Shown here in pieces: positions 61,609 to 64,000 of a stretch of 64,000 bases of DNA. The stretch spans positions 303,956-367,955 of the forward strand of contig JACKNK010000005.1 in assembly GCA_024234955.1 (NCBI GenBank), given 5' to 3'. Every line of letters starts with the position of its first letter. Positions within the stretch are counted from its first letter, which is position 1. The position numbers and the translations under genes were made by a program. The notes under the pieces are model-generated. The model saw only the letters and a program-made list of their open reading frames with translations, made no database searches and was not told where the DNA came from. This stretch comes from Gammaproteobacteria bacterium (GTDB taxonomy: Bacteria > Pseudomonadota > Gammaproteobacteria > JACKNK01).

Positions 61609-62964
61609 CTACCGGATCAGACCGGCCCCACCGTAACCCTTCAGATTCGCCTTCTTCATCAGACTTTCGTACTGATGACTCATCAGGTGCGCCTGAACCT
61701 GGGCGATAAAATCCATCACGACGACGACTATGATAAGTAGCGACGTACCGCCGAAATAAAATGGAACATTCCAATTCAGGATCAAGAATTCCGGCAACAA
61801 ACATACAGCCGTGATGTAGATCGCTCCCACCATCGTCAGCCGGGTGAGCACACTGTCGATATATCTCGCGGTCTGTTCACCCGGACGTATGCCGGGAATG
61901 AATGCGCCAGACTTCTTCAAATTGTCGGCGGTATCTTTCGAGTTAAACACCAAGGCCGTGTAAAAAAAGCAGAAGAAGATGATCGCTAATGCATAGAGCA
62001 GTACATATAGCGGCTGTCCGGGCGACAATGTCTGAGATAAATCCTTAAGCCAGCCGAGCGAATCCCCACTACCAAACCAGTTACCCAAAGTCGCGGGGAA
62101 AAGGATGATGCTCGAAGCAAAAATCGGGGGTATGACGCCAGCCATATTGAGCTTCAACGGAAGATGACTGCTCTGCCCACCATACATTTTTCGGCCTTGT
62201 TGGCGCTTCGCGTAATTCACTGTAATACGACGCTGGCCTCGCTCAACAAATATGACAAAGGCGGTGACCGCAATAGCGACGACGAACAGCATGAGAATCA
62301 TCAGCGGATTCATCTCGCCAGTGCGAGCGAGTTCCAAAGTGCCGCCAATTGCATTGGGCAGCCCGGCAACGATGCCGGCGAAAATGATGATCGATATACC
62401 GTTGCCCAAACCACGTTCGGTTACCTGTTCCCCAAGCCACATCAGAAACATGGTTCCCGTCACCAGGGTCACCGCAGCGGTGAAAACGAATCCGAATCCA
62501 GGATCGATCACGACTCCGGTCCCGCCTTGACTTTGCCCCTGGAGCGCCACGGCAACGCCGATTGATTGGAAGGTGGCCAGGCCAACGGTTCCATAGCGCG
62601 TGTACTGGGTAATTTTGCGGCGACCGGCTTCACCCTCTTTCTTAAGCTGCTCAAGCGATGGAATCACTACCGCCATCAACTGCATGATGATCGACGCCGA
62701 TATGTACGGCATGATCCCGAGCGCGAACAAGCTAAAGCGCTGCAAAGCGCCACCCGAGAACATATTGAACATGTCCAAGATGGTGCCGCGCTGCTGGTTG
62801 AACATGTCCGCGAGGGCCGCCGCGTTTATGCCAGGCACAGGGATATGTGCCCCGATGCGAAAGACGATCAGCGCACCCAGGAGAAACAGAAGGCGCTGGC
62901 GCAACTCGGTCAGTTTACCGAGCCCCCCCAGCGCCCCACCCATCATGGAGCCAGAATTTGCCAC
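61609..62964 (-). CDS. secY: preprotein translocase subunit SecY
   Basis: The 451-residue channel protein has ten membrane segments and landmark loops GAHIPVPGINAAAL, GIMPYISASIIMQL and the cytoplasmic C5 region RPGEQTARYIDSVLTRLT. A GTG start at 62964 is favoured because GAGG lies 8 bases before it; ATGs follow five codons later. It follows rplO by 13 bases in the spc operon. Confidence 0.96.
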   Translation of the reverse strand: MANSGSMMGGALGGLGKLTELRQRLLFLLGALIVFRIGAHIPVPGINAAALADMFNQQRGTILDMFNMFSGGALQRFSLFALGIMPYISASIIMQLMAVVIPSLEQLKKEGEAGRRKITQYTRYGTVGLATFQSIGVAVALQGQSQGGTGVVIDPGFGFVFTAAVTLVTGTMFLMWLGEQVTERGLGNGISIIIFAGIVAGLPNAIGGTLELARTGEMNPLMILMLFVVAIAVTAFVIFVERGQRRITVNYAKRQQGRKMYGGQSSHLPLKLNMAGVIPPIFASSIILFPATLGNWFGSGDSLGWLKDLSQTLSPGQPLYVLLYALAIIFFCFFYTALVFNSKDTADNLKKSGAFIPGIRPGEQTARYIDSVLTRLTMVGAIYITAVCLLPEFLILNWNVPFYFGGTSLLIIVVVVMDFIAQVQAHLMSHQYESLMKKANLKGYGGAGLIR

Positions 62965-62977
62965 GGATAAGCCTCGA

Positions 62978-63412
62978 TTAGTCCTCGATCTTTCCACCGG
63001 CGGCTTCGATTGCAGCCCGCGCACCCTTCGTCACGGACAAGCCGCTAACGGTGACGGCCTTATCGATGCTACCAGACTCGATAACCTTGATCTTTTTCGC
63101 GGACTTTCCGACCAGTCCGGCCGCCTTCAGCGCGGCCGGGTTGACGACATCGACGGTCACGGATGCAATTTCGTGCAACCGCACTTCTTCAACGAATCGG
63201 CCAATTCGGGAGCTGAAACCGATTTTTGGAAGTCGACGCTGCAACGGCATCTGACCGCCTTCGAACCCGACCTTGTGATAACCACCGTTGCGAGACTTCT
63301 GGCCCTTATGTCCACGGCCACCGGTCTTGCCGAGGCCACTGCCGATACCACGCCCGACGCGCTTCGCGGTCGGCTTGGAACCCGGAGCGGGCTTGATGCT
63401 ATTGAGTCGCAT
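62978..63412 (-). CDS. rplO: 50S ribosomal protein L15
   Basis: The 144-residue protein starts MRLNSIKPAPGSKP and has the Gly-rich RVGRGIGSGLGKTGGRGHKGQKSR and GFEGGQMPLQRRLPKIGF typical of L15. Confidence 0.97.
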   Translation of the reverse strand: MRLNSIKPAPGSKPTAKRVGRGIGSGLGKTGGRGHKGQKSRNGGYHKVGFEGGQMPLQRRLPKIGFSSRIGRFVEEVRLHEIASVTVDVVNPAALKAAGLVGKSAKKIKVIESGSIDKAVTVSGLSVTKGARAAIEAAGGKIED

Positions 63413-63413
63413 G

Positions 63414-63602
63414 TCAGGCCTCTTCAACCTTCAACAGGTAATACGCTTTATTGATCATGCCCCGATTTTCAGGGGTATCCTTGACGGAGATCGTCTGATG
63501 AATGCGGCGCAACCCAAGGCCACGCACGCAATCTTGATGGGCCTTAATACGCCCACTGAGACTACGGATCAACGTCACTTTGATTTCGTTACTGGAACTC
63601 AC
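63414..63602 (-). CDS. rpmD: 50S ribosomal protein L30
   Basis: A 62-residue protein (GTG start at 63600-63602) with IKVTLIRSLSGRIKAHQDCVRGLGLRRIHQTI, the L30 pattern. The stop is one base from the rplO start. Confidence 0.94.
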   Translation of the reverse strand: MSSSNEIKVTLIRSLSGRIKAHQDCVRGLGLRRIHQTISVKDTPENRGMINKAYYLLKVEEA

Positions 63603-63618
63603 GAGTTTTCCCCTTGGC

Positions 63619-64000
63619 TTAACCGAGGATATCTTCAACCGTTTTTCCGCGTTTGGCGGCGACGGTTTCCGGAGACTGCATGGAACGCAATCCGGTGATA
63701 GTTGCACGGACCACATTGATGGGATTACGTGTACCGACACATTTAGCCAGAACGTCGTGAACGCCGAGCACTTCAAATACGGCACGCATGGGGCCACCTG
63801 CGATAATACCGGTACCTTCAGACGCCGGCTGCATGTAGACCTTGCCTGCCTTATCGTTCGCCATGATCGCGTGCTGCAAGGTGCGTCCCGCCAACGGAAT
63901 GGTAACCATATTGTTACGCGCACGCTCCATTGCCTTCTGAATGGCTGCCGGCACTTCACGGGCCTTCCCGTAGCCGAAGCCGACTTTTCCGTTTCCGTCG
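63619..64000 (-). CDS. rpsE: 30S ribosomal protein S5, C-terminal part (cut by window edge)
   Basis: At least 126 residues are visible, starting inside the protein with DGNGKVGFGYGKAREVPAAIQKAMERARNN and continuing through GTGIIAGGPMRAVFEVLGVHDVLAKCVGTRNPINVVRAT, which is S5. The N-terminal part lies beyond base 64000. Confidence 0.96.
   Translation of the reverse strand, partial: DGNGKVGFGYGKAREVPAAIQKAMERARNNMVTIPLAGRTLQHAIMANDKAGKVYMQPASEGTGIIAGGPMRAVFEVLGVHDVLAKCVGTRNPINVVRATITGLRSMQSPETVAAKRGKTVEDILG

Overview
The window reads as chromosomal DNA of a high-GC (about 60% by eye), free-living gammaproteobacterium. The gene families and gene orders are gammaproteobacterial: hfq-hflX-hflKC-DUF2065-hisZ-purA, tol-pal with cpoB, yebC-ruvCAB, rimP-nusA-infB-rbfA-truB, and the end of the ribosomal spc/alpha operons. 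A secreted Gly/Tyr/Trp-rich protein of the sulfur-globule type (about 43.2 kb) suggests a sulfur oxidiser that stores sulfur, perhaps Chromatiales-like. A NhaD-type Na+/H+ antiporter fits a saline or alkaline habitat. The organism assignment is inference; no rRNA, sox or dsr genes lie here.

Layout. 0-1.7 kb: 5' part of pnp, rpsO and a LysR regulator, all on minus. 1.7-5.2 kb: an SLC13-type transporter with RCK_C domains and NhaD, on plus. 5.3-10.3 kb: the phosphate uptake genes pstS-pstC-pstA-pstB on minus, with PhoB-box motifs before pstS and before pstC and a hairpin terminator between these two genes. 10.3-14.9 kb: hrcA on minus, then nadK and recN on plus. 15-19.4 kb: msrP, a lexA-imuA SOS operon with two LexA boxes, a pair of glycosyltransferase-like genes, tRNA-Ala and a small unknown gene. 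19.6-24.6 kb: prfB with its programmed frameshift, a lipase-like gene, scpA-scpB and murI. 24.6-30.8 kb: the initiator tRNA and the rimP-nusA-infB-rbfA-truB translation operon. 30.9-35.8 kb: a rhodanese, a BepA-like protease, tRNA-Lys, queE-queC, and pal-cpoB. 35.8-43.1 kb: ybgC-tolQ-tolR-tolA-tolB and yebC-ruvC-ruvA-ruvB. 43.1-51.3 kb is the most accessory part: a sulfur globule protein, a Cys-rich unknown, a secreted nuclease, acuI, mtfA, an alcohol dehydrogenase, metZ behind a SAM-II-type riboswitch, a stand-alone Mrr-like nuclease, an AF1514-like protein and an exported HbpS/GlcG-like protein. 51.4-58.2 kb: purA, hisZ, DUF2065, hflC, hflK, hflX, hfq. 58.4-64 kb: rpsE (partial)-rpmD-rplO-secY-rpmJ-rpsM-rpsK-rpsD-rpoA-rplQ.

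Most of the window is conserved housekeeping DNA. The best candidates for something new are regulatory or accessory. They are a SAM-II-like aptamer that can be folded into a terminator/antiterminator switch before metZ, the sulfur globule protein and its Cys-rich neighbour, the Mrr-like nuclease with an unassigned N-terminal domain, the lexA-imuA operon without imuB/dnaE2, and the pst regulatory layout. No CRISPR array, insertion sequence, prophage or plasmid signature was seen.
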